Positions 16,366-24,969 of a DNA stretch of 64,000 nucleotides are shown in pieces (the stretch's first letter is position 1; each line of letters starts with the position of its first letter). The translations under genes and the position numbers were made by a program. Origin of the DNA: JAJDIA01 sp031555505 (lineage in GTDB: Bacteria; Bacteroidota; Bacteroidia; Bacteroidales; Tannerellaceae); assembly GCA_031555505.1 (NCBI GenBank), contig JAVBUH010000003.1, positions 11,378 to 75,377 of the forward strand. The letters run 5' to 3'. The notes under the pieces are model-generated. The model was not told the DNA's origin, made no database searches, and saw nothing but the letters and a program-made list of their open reading frames with translations.

Positions 16366-18807
16366 ATGAAAGTATTGAAATTCGGCGGAACGTCCGTAGG
16401 TTCCGTGAATAGCATTTTAAATGTAAAAAAGATCGTAGAGGCCATCGATGAGCCTGTTGTAGTAGTCGTTTCCGCCCTGGGAGGCATCACAGATAAGTTG
16501 TTACTCACCGCGTCCATGGCATCCAAAGGAGATGTGGGATACGAAAGGGAATTCTCGGAGATCATCACCCGCCACCTCGACGTGATCGAAGGCGTACTGC
16601 CCCACCCTTCCGTGCGCAAGGAAGTGCAGGAAAAGGTAATGGCGTTGCTGGACGAGTTGGGCAATATCTTCCGCGGCGTTTACCTCATCACCGACCTCTC
16701 GTCCAAAACATCGGATACGATCGTGAGCTATGGCGAGCGTATCTCGTCGGTGATCGTATCCAACGTGATCAGCGGCGCCAAACTGTTTGATTCACGCAAG
16801 TTTATCAAAACCACCCCGCAGTTCAACAAACACATTGTAGATTTCGATAGCACCAACCGGCTGATCGCCGAAACCTTTGCCACCCTGCCGAAGGTATCAC
16901 TGGTACCCGGCTTCATCTCATCCCACGCTATCACTGGCGAAGTCACCAACCTCGGCCGTGGCGGTTCAGACTATACGGCGGCTATCCTGGCCGCTACCCT
17001 GAACGCATCTGTACTGGAAATCTGGACAGACGTAGACGGTTTCATGACGGCCGACCCGCGCGTGATCAGTTCGGCGTATGTGATAGACCGCCTGAGTTTT
17101 ACCGAAGCCATGGAACTTTGCAACTTCGGCGCCAAGGTAATCTATCCCCCTACCATCTACCCCGTATATCATAAGAATATTCCCATCCGCGTCCGTAACA
17201 CCTTCAATCCGGATGCACCGGGCACCTACATCTCCAAGGAGAAGGTGGTGGAAGAGCGGAAAGCCATCATCAAAGGGATATCCTCCATCAACGATACCTG
17301 CCTCATCACCGTACAGGGGCTCGGCATGGTAGGAGTGATCGGGGTCAACTACCGTATTTTCAAGACACTGGCCAAGAGTGGCATCTCAGTGTTCATGGTA
17401 TCGCAGGCCAGTTCGGAAAACAATACGACCTTTGCCGTACGCAACGCCGACGCCGATCTGGCCGTGGAAGTGCTCAACGAAGAGTTCGCCCTCGAGCGTA
17501 CACAGGGAGAGATCACCGATGTGATCGCCGAGAAAGACCTGGCCACCGTAGCGATCGTGGGTGAGAATATGAAACGTACGCCGGGCATTGCCGGTAAGTT
17601 GTTCGGCACGCTGGGACGCGCCGGCATCAGTGTGATCGCTTGCGCCCAGGGTGCGTCTGAGACCAACATCTCGTTCGTAATCAAACTGAAATACCTGCGT
17701 AAGGCGCTGAACTCGATCCACGACTCTTTTTTCCTGTCTGAATATATGGTGTTGAACCTTTTTATAGCAGGTGTGGGTACGGTAGGCAGCAATCTCCTGG
17801 AACAAATCCGGGTGCAACAGCCTAAACTGATGCAGCAAAACGGGTTGAAGCTGAACGTAGTGGGCGTATCCAACTCCAAGAAAGCCCTGTTCCTGCGCGA
17901 AGGTCTGAACCCCGGCAACTGCGTGGAGTTGATGAAGAAAGAAGGCATCACCTGCACCCCGGAGATATTGTGCGAGGAGATCAAGAACATGAACATCTTC
18001 AATGCCGTGTTCGTAGATTGCACCGCCAGTGCACAGGTGGCCTCCATCTACGAAAAACTGATGAACAATAGCGTATCGGTGGTGGCAGCCAACAAAGAAG
18101 CGGCCTCATCTTCCTACGTGAACTATATCCGCCTGAAAGAAACGGCGCGCAAGCGCAACATCAAGTTTCTGTTCGAAACGAACGTGGGCGCGGGCCTGCC
18201 GATCATCAACACGATGAACGACCTGATCAACAGCGGCGACCATATCCTCCGGCTGGAAGCCGTTCTCTCGGGTACGCTCAACTACATCTTCAATACCGTA
18301 AGCGCCACTATTCCGCTGAGCAAAGCCATCCGTATGGCCAAGGAAGCCGGTTACTCCGAACCCGATCCGCGCATCGACCTGAGCGGAAAGGACGTGAACC
18401 GTAAACTGGTGATCCTCGCACGCGAAGCCGGCTATCATGTAGAACAGGCCGATGTAAAACTGGAACGCTTCATCCCCGAGAAATATTTCGAAGGAACGCT
18501 GGATGAGTTCTGGAAGAACATCACACAGATGGATGCTGAATTTGAAGTCTATCGGCAGCGGGTGGAAAACGAACGGAAACGCATCCGCTTCGTTGCGCGC
18601 ATGGACAAAGGCGAATGCGAGTTGGGCCTGATGGAAGTAGACAGCCACCATCCGTTCTACGAACTGGAGGGCAGCAACAACATCATCATGATATCTACCG
18701 AACGGTATCACGAGTATCCGATGATCATCAAAGGATATGGTGCTGGTGCCGGAGTAACCGCCGCAGGCGTGTTTGCCGACATCATCTCGATCGCCAATAT
18801 CCGGTAA
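16366..18807 (+). CDS. thrA: Bifunctional aspartate kinase / homoserine dehydrogenase
   Basis: 813 residues, the normal length of the fused enzyme. The aspartokinase domain (about 1-290) begins with KFGGTS at residues 5-10. Two regulatory ACT domains follow (about 310-455, with GMVGVIGV and GMRKTPGIAGKLF-type motifs). The homoserine dehydrogenase begins with the NAD(P)-binding loop AGVGTVGS near residue 466 and contains NVGAGLPIINTMNDL and GYSEPDPRIDLSGKDV. It carries out the first and third steps from aspartate to threonine and methionine, with end-product feedback through the ACT part. It is the first structural gene of the thr operon and lies behind the leader/attenuator region. Confidence 0.97.
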   Translation: MKVLKFGGTSVGSVNSILNVKKIVEAIDEPVVVVVSALGGITDKLLLTASMASKGDVGYEREFSEIITRHLDVIEGVLPHPSVRKEVQEKVMALLDELGNIFRGVYLITDLSSKTSDTIVSYGERISSVIVSNVISGAKLFDSRKFIKTTPQFNKHIVDFDSTNRLIAETFATLPKVSLVPGFISSHAITGEVTNLGRGGSDYTAAILAATLNASVLEIWTDVDGFMTADPRVISSAYVIDRLSFTEAMELCNFGAKVIYPPTIYPVYHKNIPIRVRNTFNPDAPGTYISKEKVVEERKAIIKGISSINDTCLITVQGLGMVGVIGVNYRIFKTLAKSGISVFMVSQASSENNTTFAVRNADADLAVEVLNEEFALERTQGEITDVIAEKDLATVAIVGENMKRTPGIAGKLFGTLGRAGISVIACAQGASETNISFVIKLKYLRKALNSIHDSFFLSEYMVLNLFIAGVGTVGSNLLEQIRVQQPKLMQQNGLKLNVVGVSNSKKALFLREGLNPGNCVELMKKEGITCTPEILCEEIKNMNIFNAVFVDCTASAQVASIYEKLMNNSVSVVAANKEAASSSYVNYIRLKETARKRNIKFLFETNVGAGLPIINTMNDLINSGDHILRLEAVLSGTLNYIFNTVSATIPLSKAIRMAKEAGYSEPDPRIDLSGKDVNRKLVILAREAGYHVEQADVKLERFIPEKYFEGTLDEFWKNITQMDAEFEVYRQRVENERKRIRFVARMDKGECELGLMEVDSHHPFYELEGSNNIIMISTERYHEYPMIIKGYGAGAGVTAAGVFADIISIANIR

Positions 18808-18849
18808 TACAGCGGGCAGGCCTGTCCTGCCCCATAATATGTTTGAATT

Positions 18850-20055
18850 ATGAAGAGTATCATCATCCTTGGCGACGGCATGGCCGACGAGCCCATCGAA
18901 ATGTTGGGATACAAAACACCCTTGCAGTATGCCCGTACTCCAAACATGGACAAACTGGCGCAACTGGGTGTAACGGGACGCATGAAAACCATCCCCGATG
19001 GTTTTCATCCCGGCAGCGAAGTAGCCAATATGGCGGTGCTGGGATACGACCTGCCCACCGTCTACCAGGGGCGAGGCGTGCTCGAAGCCGCCAGCATCGG
19101 CGTGGAACTGCATCCCGGTGAAATGGCTATGCGTTGCAACCTGATCTGTGTCAAGGGTACTTTCTTGATCAATCACTCTGCCGGCCATATATCAACCGAA
19201 GAAGCCGACGAACTGATCCGCTTCCTCGACCAGGAACTGGGCAATGGGCAGATCCGCTTTCACACCGGCGTATCCTATCGCCACCTGCTGGTGGTAAAGG
19301 GTGGCGATGCCCGTCTGGACTGTACGCCGCCTCACGACGTGCCGTTACACCCATTCCGTCCGTTGCTTATCAAGGCTCAAACGCCCGAAGCGGAAATGAC
19401 AGCCTGGTTGCTCAACGATCTCATCCTCCGTTCGCAGGAGATACTCCCCTCCCACCCGGTCAACCTCCGGCGCATAGCCGCAGGCAAAGATCCGGCCAAC
19501 AGTATCTGGCCCTGGTCGCCCGGTTACCGTCCGGCCATGCAGACGATGCCGGAGATGTATGGTTTCCGCAGCGGCGCCGTGATCTCGGCGGTAGACCTGA
19601 TCCGCGGGATCGGACGTTATGCCGGCCTGGAAGTGATCCAGGTAGCAGGCGCCACCGGCCTGTATGATACTAATTACGAAGGCAAAGCGCAAGCGGCATT
19701 GGACGCCCTGAAACGGCACGATTTCGTATACCTCCATATCGAGGCCAGCGACGAAGCCGGCCATGAAGGCGACGTAAAACTGAAAGTACGCACCATCGAA
19801 AACCTCGACAGCCGCATCGTAGGCCCCATCTACGAGGCGTTGCAGACGTGGGACGAACCGGTAGCCATCGCCGTACTGCCCGATCACCCTACCCCCTGTG
19901 CCATCCGTACACATACCAACGCGCCTATCCCCTTCATCATCTACAAACCGGGACAGGCGCCCGATGCCGTCACTTGCTACGACGAGTTGGCTGTAGCCGA
20001 AGGCAAATACGGTATCCTCGAAAACGATGCCTTCATCCGCGAACTGTTCGCCTGA
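18850..20055 (+). CDS. apgM-type phosphoglycerate mutase family protein, proposed homoserine kinase
   Basis: 401 residues of the alkaline-phosphatase superfamily, archaeal-type cofactor-independent phosphoglycerate mutase branch. The metal motif GDGMAD is near residue 8, the nucleophile Ser56 lies in PGSEVANMAVLG, and later metal ligands are in EASDEAGHEGD and LPDHPTP. In Bacteroidetes this branch sits between thrA and thrC where thrB would be expected, and it has been proposed as the homoserine kinase (TIGR02535 type). No GHMP-type thrB is present in the window. The position here, 42 bp after thrA and 55 bp before thrC, fits that proposal; biochemical activity is inferred. Confidence 0.85.
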   Translation: MKSIIILGDGMADEPIEMLGYKTPLQYARTPNMDKLAQLGVTGRMKTIPDGFHPGSEVANMAVLGYDLPTVYQGRGVLEAASIGVELHPGEMAMRCNLICVKGTFLINHSAGHISTEEADELIRFLDQELGNGQIRFHTGVSYRHLLVVKGGDARLDCTPPHDVPLHPFRPLLIKAQTPEAEMTAWLLNDLILRSQEILPSHPVNLRRIAAGKDPANSIWPWSPGYRPAMQTMPEMYGFRSGAVISAVDLIRGIGRYAGLEVIQVAGATGLYDTNYEGKAQAALDALKRHDFVYLHIEASDEAGHEGDVKLKVRTIENLDSRIVGPIYEALQTWDEPVAIAVLPDHPTPCAIRTHTNAPIPFIIYKPGQAPDAVTCYDELAVAEGKYGILENDAFIRELFA

Positions 20056-20110
20056 TTCCGCATCTTCCATTCTTCATTAATTATTCATCGTTAATCATTC
20101 ATCATCTATA

Positions 20111-21418
20111 ATGAACTATTACAGCACCAACCAACAAGCCCCCTTCGCTTCCCTCGAAGAAGCTGTCGTAAAAGGACTCGCAAGCGACAAAGGCCTCTAT
20201 ATGCCCCAACAGATTATCCGGCTGGACGATCAGACGATCGCTAATCTCTGCAACCAGTCTTTTCACCAGATAGCCTGCACGGTAGCCCGTGCCTTCTTTG
20301 GCCAGGATATCGAACCGGATACGCTGGATGCGATCGTAAAGGACACGCTGGCATTCGATACCCCAGTGGTAAAGGTAACCGAGACCATCTACAGCCTGGA
20401 ACTTTACCATGGTCCTACCCTCGCCTTCAAGGATGTAGGCGCACGCTTCATGGCACGGTTGCTGGGATATTTCATCCGCAAGAACGGACTGAAGGATGTA
20501 AACGTGTTGGTAGCCACCTCGGGTGATACCGGCAGCGCCGTAGCCAATGGTTTCCTCGGCGTGGAGGGCATCCGGGTGTTTGTACTCTACCCGAAAGGGA
20601 AAGTGAGCCCGATACAGGAATGCCAGTTCACTACCCTGGGACAAAACATCACCGCACTGGAAATAGACGGCACCTTCGACGATTGCCAGGCATTGGTAAA
20701 AACGGCCTTTATAGACGAAGAACTGAACCGGAAGATGCTGCTTACCTCGGCCAACTCAATCAACGTGGCCCGGTTCTTGCCGCAATCGTTTTATTACTTC
20801 CACGCCTACGCCCAACTCGACCGCTTCGGCCGGGCCGGTAACCTGGTAGCCTGCGTACCGAGCGGCAACTTCGGCAACATAACCGCCGGTCTGTTTGCCC
20901 ACAGGATGGGGCTACCCATCAAACGCTTCATTGCCGCCAATAACCGCAATGATGTATTCCTCGAATACCTCCAAACAGGCGCCTACCGCCCCCGCCCATC
21001 CGTGGCGACCATCGCCAACGCCATGGACGTAGGCGATCCGAGCAACTTCGCCCGAATCCTCGACCTCTACGGCAACAACGAGCAAACACACCAGGCCATC
21101 ACCTCCCTGATCACCGGCTACCGCTTCACCGATGAAGAAATAGCTGCTACCATTCGCCATGTCTATGCCTCCGGCTACCTCCTAGACCCCCACGGCGCCT
21201 GCGGCTACCAAGCCCTGGAGAACGACCTCCGTCCGGGCGAAACCGGCTTCTTCCTCGAAACAGCCCATCCGGCCAAATTCAAGGAAACCGTCGACAGCAT
21301 CCTCCAATCCGATATCGATATACCCTCCAAGCTCCGCGCCTTTATGCAAGGCACCAAGCAAAGCACCCACCTCCCCAAAGACTTTACAGCCTTCAAGGAA
21401 TACCTATCGAAAGCCTAA
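20111..21418 (+). CDS. thrC: Threonine synthase
   Basis: 435 residues. A PLP-dependent fold-type II enzyme: the cofactor lysine is Lys107 in HGPTLAFKDVGARFM, and ATSGDTGSAVANGF binds the PLP phosphate. It converts O-phosphohomoserine to threonine, the last step of the pathway. It is the final gene of the operon and is followed by a strong bidirectional terminator. Cytosolic. Confidence 0.97.
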   Translation: MNYYSTNQQAPFASLEEAVVKGLASDKGLYMPQQIIRLDDQTIANLCNQSFHQIACTVARAFFGQDIEPDTLDAIVKDTLAFDTPVVKVTETIYSLELYHGPTLAFKDVGARFMARLLGYFIRKNGLKDVNVLVATSGDTGSAVANGFLGVEGIRVFVLYPKGKVSPIQECQFTTLGQNITALEIDGTFDDCQALVKTAFIDEELNRKMLLTSANSINVARFLPQSFYYFHAYAQLDRFGRAGNLVACVPSGNFGNITAGLFAHRMGLPIKRFIAANNRNDVFLEYLQTGAYRPRPSVATIANAMDVGDPSNFARILDLYGNNEQTHQAITSLITGYRFTDEEIAATIRHVYASGYLLDPHGACGYQALENDLRPGETGFFLETAHPAKFKETVDSILQSDIDIPSKLRAFMQGTKQSTHLPKDFTAFKEYLSKA

Positions 21419-21482
21419 ACAGGGGGGATTCAAGTTCAGACAGATCTGATCTACGCATTAAGCCCAAACACTCATGGAAGCA

Positions 21483-21517
21483 AACAAGGGCTGACGAAAA
21501 AACCGTCAGCCCTTGTT
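21483..21517. terminator. Bidirectional terminator between thrC and pgk
   Basis: A perfect 14-bp stem AACAAGGGCTGACG/CGTCAGCCCTTGTT with a 7-nt A-rich loop lies between two convergent genes. Confidence 0.85.
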
Positions 21518-21550
21518 GTGATGTAAGTATGGTTCGATACAGGGATGTGA

Positions 21551-22819
21551 TCAATAGGGTAGATCTTGAACGGCGGCAATACCTGGCAGAGTCTTGCCTT
21601 CGATGGCTTCGAGCAGAGCGCCGCCGCCGGTAGATACGTAAGATACCTGATCGGCGATACCGAACTTGTTCACACAGGCCACAGAGTCGCCACCACCTAC
21701 TAAAGAGAAGGCGCCGTTCTTTGTAGCATCCACAATGGCATCTCCTACAGAACGAGAGCCGTGTGTGAAGTTATCGAATTCGAACACGCCCGTCGGACCA
21801 TTCCACAAGATAGTTTTGGATTTCTTGATCACGTCGGCATAGATCACTTCTGTTTTCGGACCGATATCCAAACCTTCCCATGCGTCGGGAATTTCATTTA
21901 CGGCGCAGAACTGCGTGTTGGCATCGTTGCTGAAGTCGTCGGCAATTTTCGCATCCACAGCCAACACAAGGTTTACACCTTTTTCTTTGGCTTTCTGCAT
22001 CAGTTCGAGGGCCAGATCCAGCTTATCGTCTTCCACAATGGATTTACCGATCTTTCCACCCTGTGCTTTTGCAAAAGTATAGGTCATACCACCGGTGATG
22101 ATCAGGTTATCCACCTTGCTCAGCAGGTTTTCGATGATCTCGATCTTGGAAGAAACCTTCGACCCACCCATGATAGCAGTGAACGGACGGTTGATGTCTT
22201 TCATCACCTTTTCCACGGCATTCACTTCTTTTTCCATCAGATAACCGAACATTTTGTGGTCGGTATCGAAATAGTCGGCGATCAACGCTGTGGAAGCATG
22301 TGCCCGGTGAGCGGTACCGAAGGCATCATTCACATAGCAGTCGGCATACGAAGCCAAAGTCTTTGTGAATGTCTTCTGGCTTTCCTTCACGGCTTTCTTG
22401 GCGGCTTTCTTTTCGTCGTCCGAAGCATCTTCGGCCAGTCCGCGGGGCTTACCTTCTTCTTCGGCATAAAATCGGAGGTTTTCCAGCAGCAGGGCTTCAC
22501 CCGGTTGGAGGGCGGCGGCCTTGATCGCAGCTTCTTCGCCTACGCAGTCATTGGCAAACTGTACGTCTACACCCAGCAGTTCGGATACATGCCCCAGGAT
22601 GTAGCGGAGAGAATATTTGTCTGTCACGCCTTTCGGACGTCCCAGGTGTGAACCGATGATTACACTGCCTCCTTCGCCGAGGATCTTTTTCAGCGTGGGA
22701 AGTGCTGCACGGATACGCGTATCGTCCGTGATGTTGAAGTTTTCGTCCAGGGGGACATTAAAGTCAACCCTCACAAATGCCTTTTTGCCGGCAAAATTGA
22801 ATTTGTCAATGCTTTGCAT
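21551..22819 (-). CDS. pgk: Phosphoglycerate kinase
   Basis: 422 residues, normal for bacterial Pgk. The N-terminal substrate loop is VRVDFNVPLD; GSHLGRPKG, the hinge and GPTGVFE follow, and the C-terminal ATP site has VGGGDSVACVNKFG. It makes ATP and 3-phosphoglycerate in glycolysis. The gene is single, with its own promoter box at 22866-22873, and ends at the shared terminator with thrC. An acidic/lysine-rich insertion (about 135-150, DASDDEKKAAKKAVKES) is seen in Bacteroidetes homologues. Confidence 0.97.
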   Translation of the reverse strand: MQSIDKFNFAGKKAFVRVDFNVPLDENFNITDDTRIRAALPTLKKILGEGGSVIIGSHLGRPKGVTDKYSLRYILGHVSELLGVDVQFANDCVGEEAAIKAAALQPGEALLLENLRFYAEEEGKPRGLAEDASDDEKKAAKKAVKESQKTFTKTLASYADCYVNDAFGTAHRAHASTALIADYFDTDHKMFGYLMEKEVNAVEKVMKDINRPFTAIMGGSKVSSKIEIIENLLSKVDNLIITGGMTYTFAKAQGGKIGKSIVEDDKLDLALELMQKAKEKGVNLVLAVDAKIADDFSNDANTQFCAVNEIPDAWEGLDIGPKTEVIYADVIKKSKTILWNGPTGVFEFDNFTHGSRSVGDAIVDATKNGAFSLVGGGDSVACVNKFGIADQVSYVSTGGGALLEAIEGKTLPGIAAVQDLPY

Positions 22820-22865
22820 AACTAATCTATTTAAATCGATAATAATTGTCTCGTTTTAACGCTTG

Positions 22866-22873
22866 CAAACTTA
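22866..22873 (-). promoter_or_regulatory. -7 box for pgk
   Basis: The minus strand reads TAAGTTTG, matching TAnnTTTG, giving a leader of about 40 nt before the pgk ATG. Confidence 0.55.
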
Positions 22874-22910
22874 CATAAAATATTTACTCAGTGTACCCCG
22901 CAGGGGTATT

Positions 22911-23375
22911 TTATTCCGTCAGTTTGAAACGCAGCCTGAGCCGTCCGTCGGCATAATCATAGTTAAGCAGTTTGAAGTGTCCTACTTCGGAGGTATTTCC
23001 CACATGGGAACCGATGCAGGCACAGGCATCATAATCACCCACACGTACAACGCGCAGCGTATCGCTCGCACCGGCCGGAAGTTTATTGAGATCTACCAGT
23101 ACGGCAGCCTCTTCGCGTGACATAAAATCAATGCTGACAGGCAGATGGCGGTCTATCACCTCGTTCACCGTCCGTTCCACTTCATCCATCTGAGCCTCGG
23201 TAGGGGCTTCAGACAGGAGGTAATCACATTTGCTTTTCTTGCGTTCGATATGGGCATTCATCGACCGCGGACAACCAAACATGCGTACCATCGTCTGATT
23301 CAAAATATGTTCGGCCGTATGCATAGGAGGGTACTCATCTTTGTTGTGACCATTCAATTGAGGTTGTTCCATCAT
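22911..23375 (-). CDS. AlaX-like alanyl-tRNA editing domain protein
   Basis: 154 residues corresponding to the second-additional (SAD/editing) domain of threonyl/alanyl-tRNA synthetases, without the synthetase core. The zinc/catalytic motifs HTAEH (His19, His23) and CIGSH (Cys120, His124) are intact. Free-standing members hydrolyse mischarged Ser- or Gly-tRNA(Ala). Its own promoter box lies at 23407-23414. It is transcribed toward pgk with a 90-bp gap, so it could also contribute to pgk transcription. Exact tRNA substrate is not readable. Confidence 0.8.
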   Translation of the reverse strand: MMEQPQLNGHNKDEYPPMHTAEHILNQTMVRMFGCPRSMNAHIERKKSKCDYLLSEAPTEAQMDEVERTVNEVIDRHLPVSIDFMSREEAAVLVDLNKLPAGASDTLRVVRVGDYDACACIGSHVGNTSEVGHFKLLNYDYADGRLRLRFKLTE

Positions 23376-23406
23376 ATGTCTGATTTTTTTATTTTCTTCC
23401 GGACGT

Positions 23407-23414
23407 CAAAGATA
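23407..23414 (-). promoter_or_regulatory. -7 box for the AlaX-like gene
   Basis: The minus strand reads TATCTTTG, matching TAnnTTTG, about 32 bp before the start codon. Confidence 0.5.
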
Positions 23415-23518
23415 AGCAGAGGATTACAAATATTGGGCTAATTTCACGTTTTTTACAACAATATAATTCTTCGTCTTGTTATCATGATAGTATTAGTAAT
23501 TACAAATTTAGCTAGAAT

Positions 23519-23740
23519 ATGGAAGTTGCAAAAAGAACATCAAAACGATCTGCCCTGACATTGGTAAAAGCCAACCTGCGGCACCTTAATTACAACGAGT
23601 TGAACGACGTTATCGGATGGGCATTAAGATATCGGAAAGAACAACTGAGTCACGAAGAGCTCCGCCTGATCAAAGAAAAGGAAGAAGTGGAAATCCGTTT
23701 GAAAGAATTGAAAGAAATAGACAAGCAAGAGAATTTATAA
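23519..23740 (+). CDS. Small basic/helical hypothetical protein
   Basis: 73 residues, not recognised. The N terminus is basic (KRTSKRSALTLVKANLR) and the rest is a highly charged amphipathic helix (QLSHEELRLIKEKEEVEIRLKEL cut short here) that may form a coiled coil. No signal peptide or membrane segment. The gene stands alone, divergent from the AlaX-like gene and followed by a long inverted repeat. Coding is supported by an ATG in a plausible context and a compact, biased amino-acid composition; function unknown. Confidence 0.6.
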   Translation: MEVAKRTSKRSALTLVKANLRHLNYNELNDVIGWALRYRKEQLSHEELRLIKEKEEVEIRLKELKEIDKQENL

Positions 23741-23764
23741 CACCATAAGTAGTCCGGCACACAG

Positions 23765-23860
23765 ATTACACAGATTAGACTGATTACCACGGATCGATCA
23801 TTTTAAACGATATTATTTCAATAAAATGAAATCCGTGGTCATCAGTCTAATCTGTGTAAT
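23765..23860. repeat. Long inverted repeat (30-bp arms)
   Basis: Arms 23765-23794 and 23831-23860 are inverted copies with one mismatch (central words CACAGATTAGACTGATTACC and CAGTCTAATCTGTGTAAT). A 36-nt AT-rich loop lies between. The sequence resembles the 'taatctgtgtaatc' class of intergenic repeats that recur in many bacterial genomes. It may also terminate the short gene upstream. Confidence 0.75.
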
Positions 23861-23969
23861 CCTGTATGCTAAAGGAGGATTATGACACACCCTCTATTTT
23901 TTTGTTAGGAAAAACCGAGTTGATCATACTTTTTTTATTCAGCATATCAACGGATTGGCAAAGAATAAC

Positions 23970-23977
23970 TACCTTTG
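23970..23977 (+). promoter_or_regulatory. -7 box for the DUF362 operon
   Basis: TACCTTTG matches TAnnTTTG; the leader to the ATG at 24025 would be about 40 nt. Confidence 0.5.
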
Positions 23978-24024
23978 TTTTCAATGTGTTCTAATCCAAG
24001 TAATCTCACTAAGTAAAAAACAAC

Positions 24025-24957
24025 ATGAAACGTCGTGATTTTCTAAAAACCAGTCTGGCCACAAGTGCCGCGCTGTCATTGAATTTTGAGGGTTTACAAG
24101 CAGCCTTGAAGTCTAATACCATGGTAGTGGAAGCCGCTCCCGACATGGTTGCCGTCATGGGCGGCGAACCCGCAGCCATGCTCAGCAAAGCGCTGGAAAC
24201 ATTGGGAGGGATTGGCGCTTTTGTCAAAAAAGGACAAAAAATAGTGATCAAACCGAATATCGGCTGGGACCGTGCTCCGGAAATGGCCGGTAACACCAAC
24301 CCCGAACTCATCCAGGCATTGGTGAAGATGTGTCTCGACGCTGGCGCATCCAAAGTGACCGTATTCGACCACACCTGCGACAACTGGCAGAAATGCTACG
24401 AAAGCAGCGGCATCGCCGAAGCCGCCAAAGCAGCCGGCGCCGTGGTAATGCCTGGCAACGAAGAGAAATACTACAAGGAAGTAGCCTTGCCTAAAGGTGT
24501 AAGCCTGAAGAGCGCCAAGATACACGAATCGCTGATCGAAGCCGATGCCTGGATCAACGTGCCCATCCTCAAGAACCACGGCGGCGCCAAACTGAGCTGC
24601 GCCATGAAAAATTACATGGGTATCGTATGGGATCGCCGGATCTTCCATCAGAGCGACCTCCAGCAGTGTATCGCCGATATCTGTACCTGGGACAAGAAGC
24701 CGGTACTCAACATTGTGGACGCCTATCGCATGATGCACCAGAACGGTCCGCAGGGCAAGAGTGTGGCCGACGTGGCTACACTGAAGTCCCTCATCGCCTC
24801 ACCCAATATCGTAGCCATCGATACAGCGGCGCTGGGTATGTTCAACCAGGTAAAGAAACTGGATATGGATGCCGTAGGGCATATCGGTAAAGGCGCCAGC
24901 CTGAAACTGGGTACCACCGACCTGAAGGCGCTTAATATCCAACGCATAAAAATTTAA
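24025..24957 (+). CDS. DUF362 protein with Tat signal
   Basis: 310 residues. The start MKRRDFLKTSLATSAALS is a twin-arginine signal, so the folded protein is probably exported with a cofactor. The remainder is a DUF362 domain (KIVIKPNIGW, NPELIQALVKM, GASKVTVFDHT, INVPILKNHGGAKLSCAMKN). The family is uncharacterised and is often encoded with ferredoxins or fused to 4Fe-4S domains. Here a polyferredoxin membrane protein starts 12 bp downstream, pointing to a joint redox role at the cytoplasmic membrane. No cysteine cluster is visible in this protein itself. Confidence 0.85.
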   Translation: MKRRDFLKTSLATSAALSLNFEGLQAALKSNTMVVEAAPDMVAVMGGEPAAMLSKALETLGGIGAFVKKGQKIVIKPNIGWDRAPEMAGNTNPELIQALVKMCLDAGASKVTVFDHTCDNWQKCYESSGIAEAAKAAGAVVMPGNEEKYYKEVALPKGVSLKSAKIHESLIEADAWINVPILKNHGGAKLSCAMKNYMGIVWDRRIFHQSDLQQCIADICTWDKKPVLNIVDAYRMMHQNGPQGKSVADVATLKSLIASPNIVAIDTAALGMFNQVKKLDMDAVGHIGKGASLKLGTTDLKALNIQRIKI

Positions 24958-24969
24958 CTGTCTACACGG

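Noticed and set aside
18106..19188. Long open frame (360 codons) antisense to thrA and the apgM-like gene
   Set aside because: Both sense genes are certain; the antisense product has no domain and spans two genes.
23741..24024. Possible CRISPR or tandem array in repeated 'acagatta' words
   Set aside because: The pattern is a single inverted repeat; there are no regularly spaced direct repeats.
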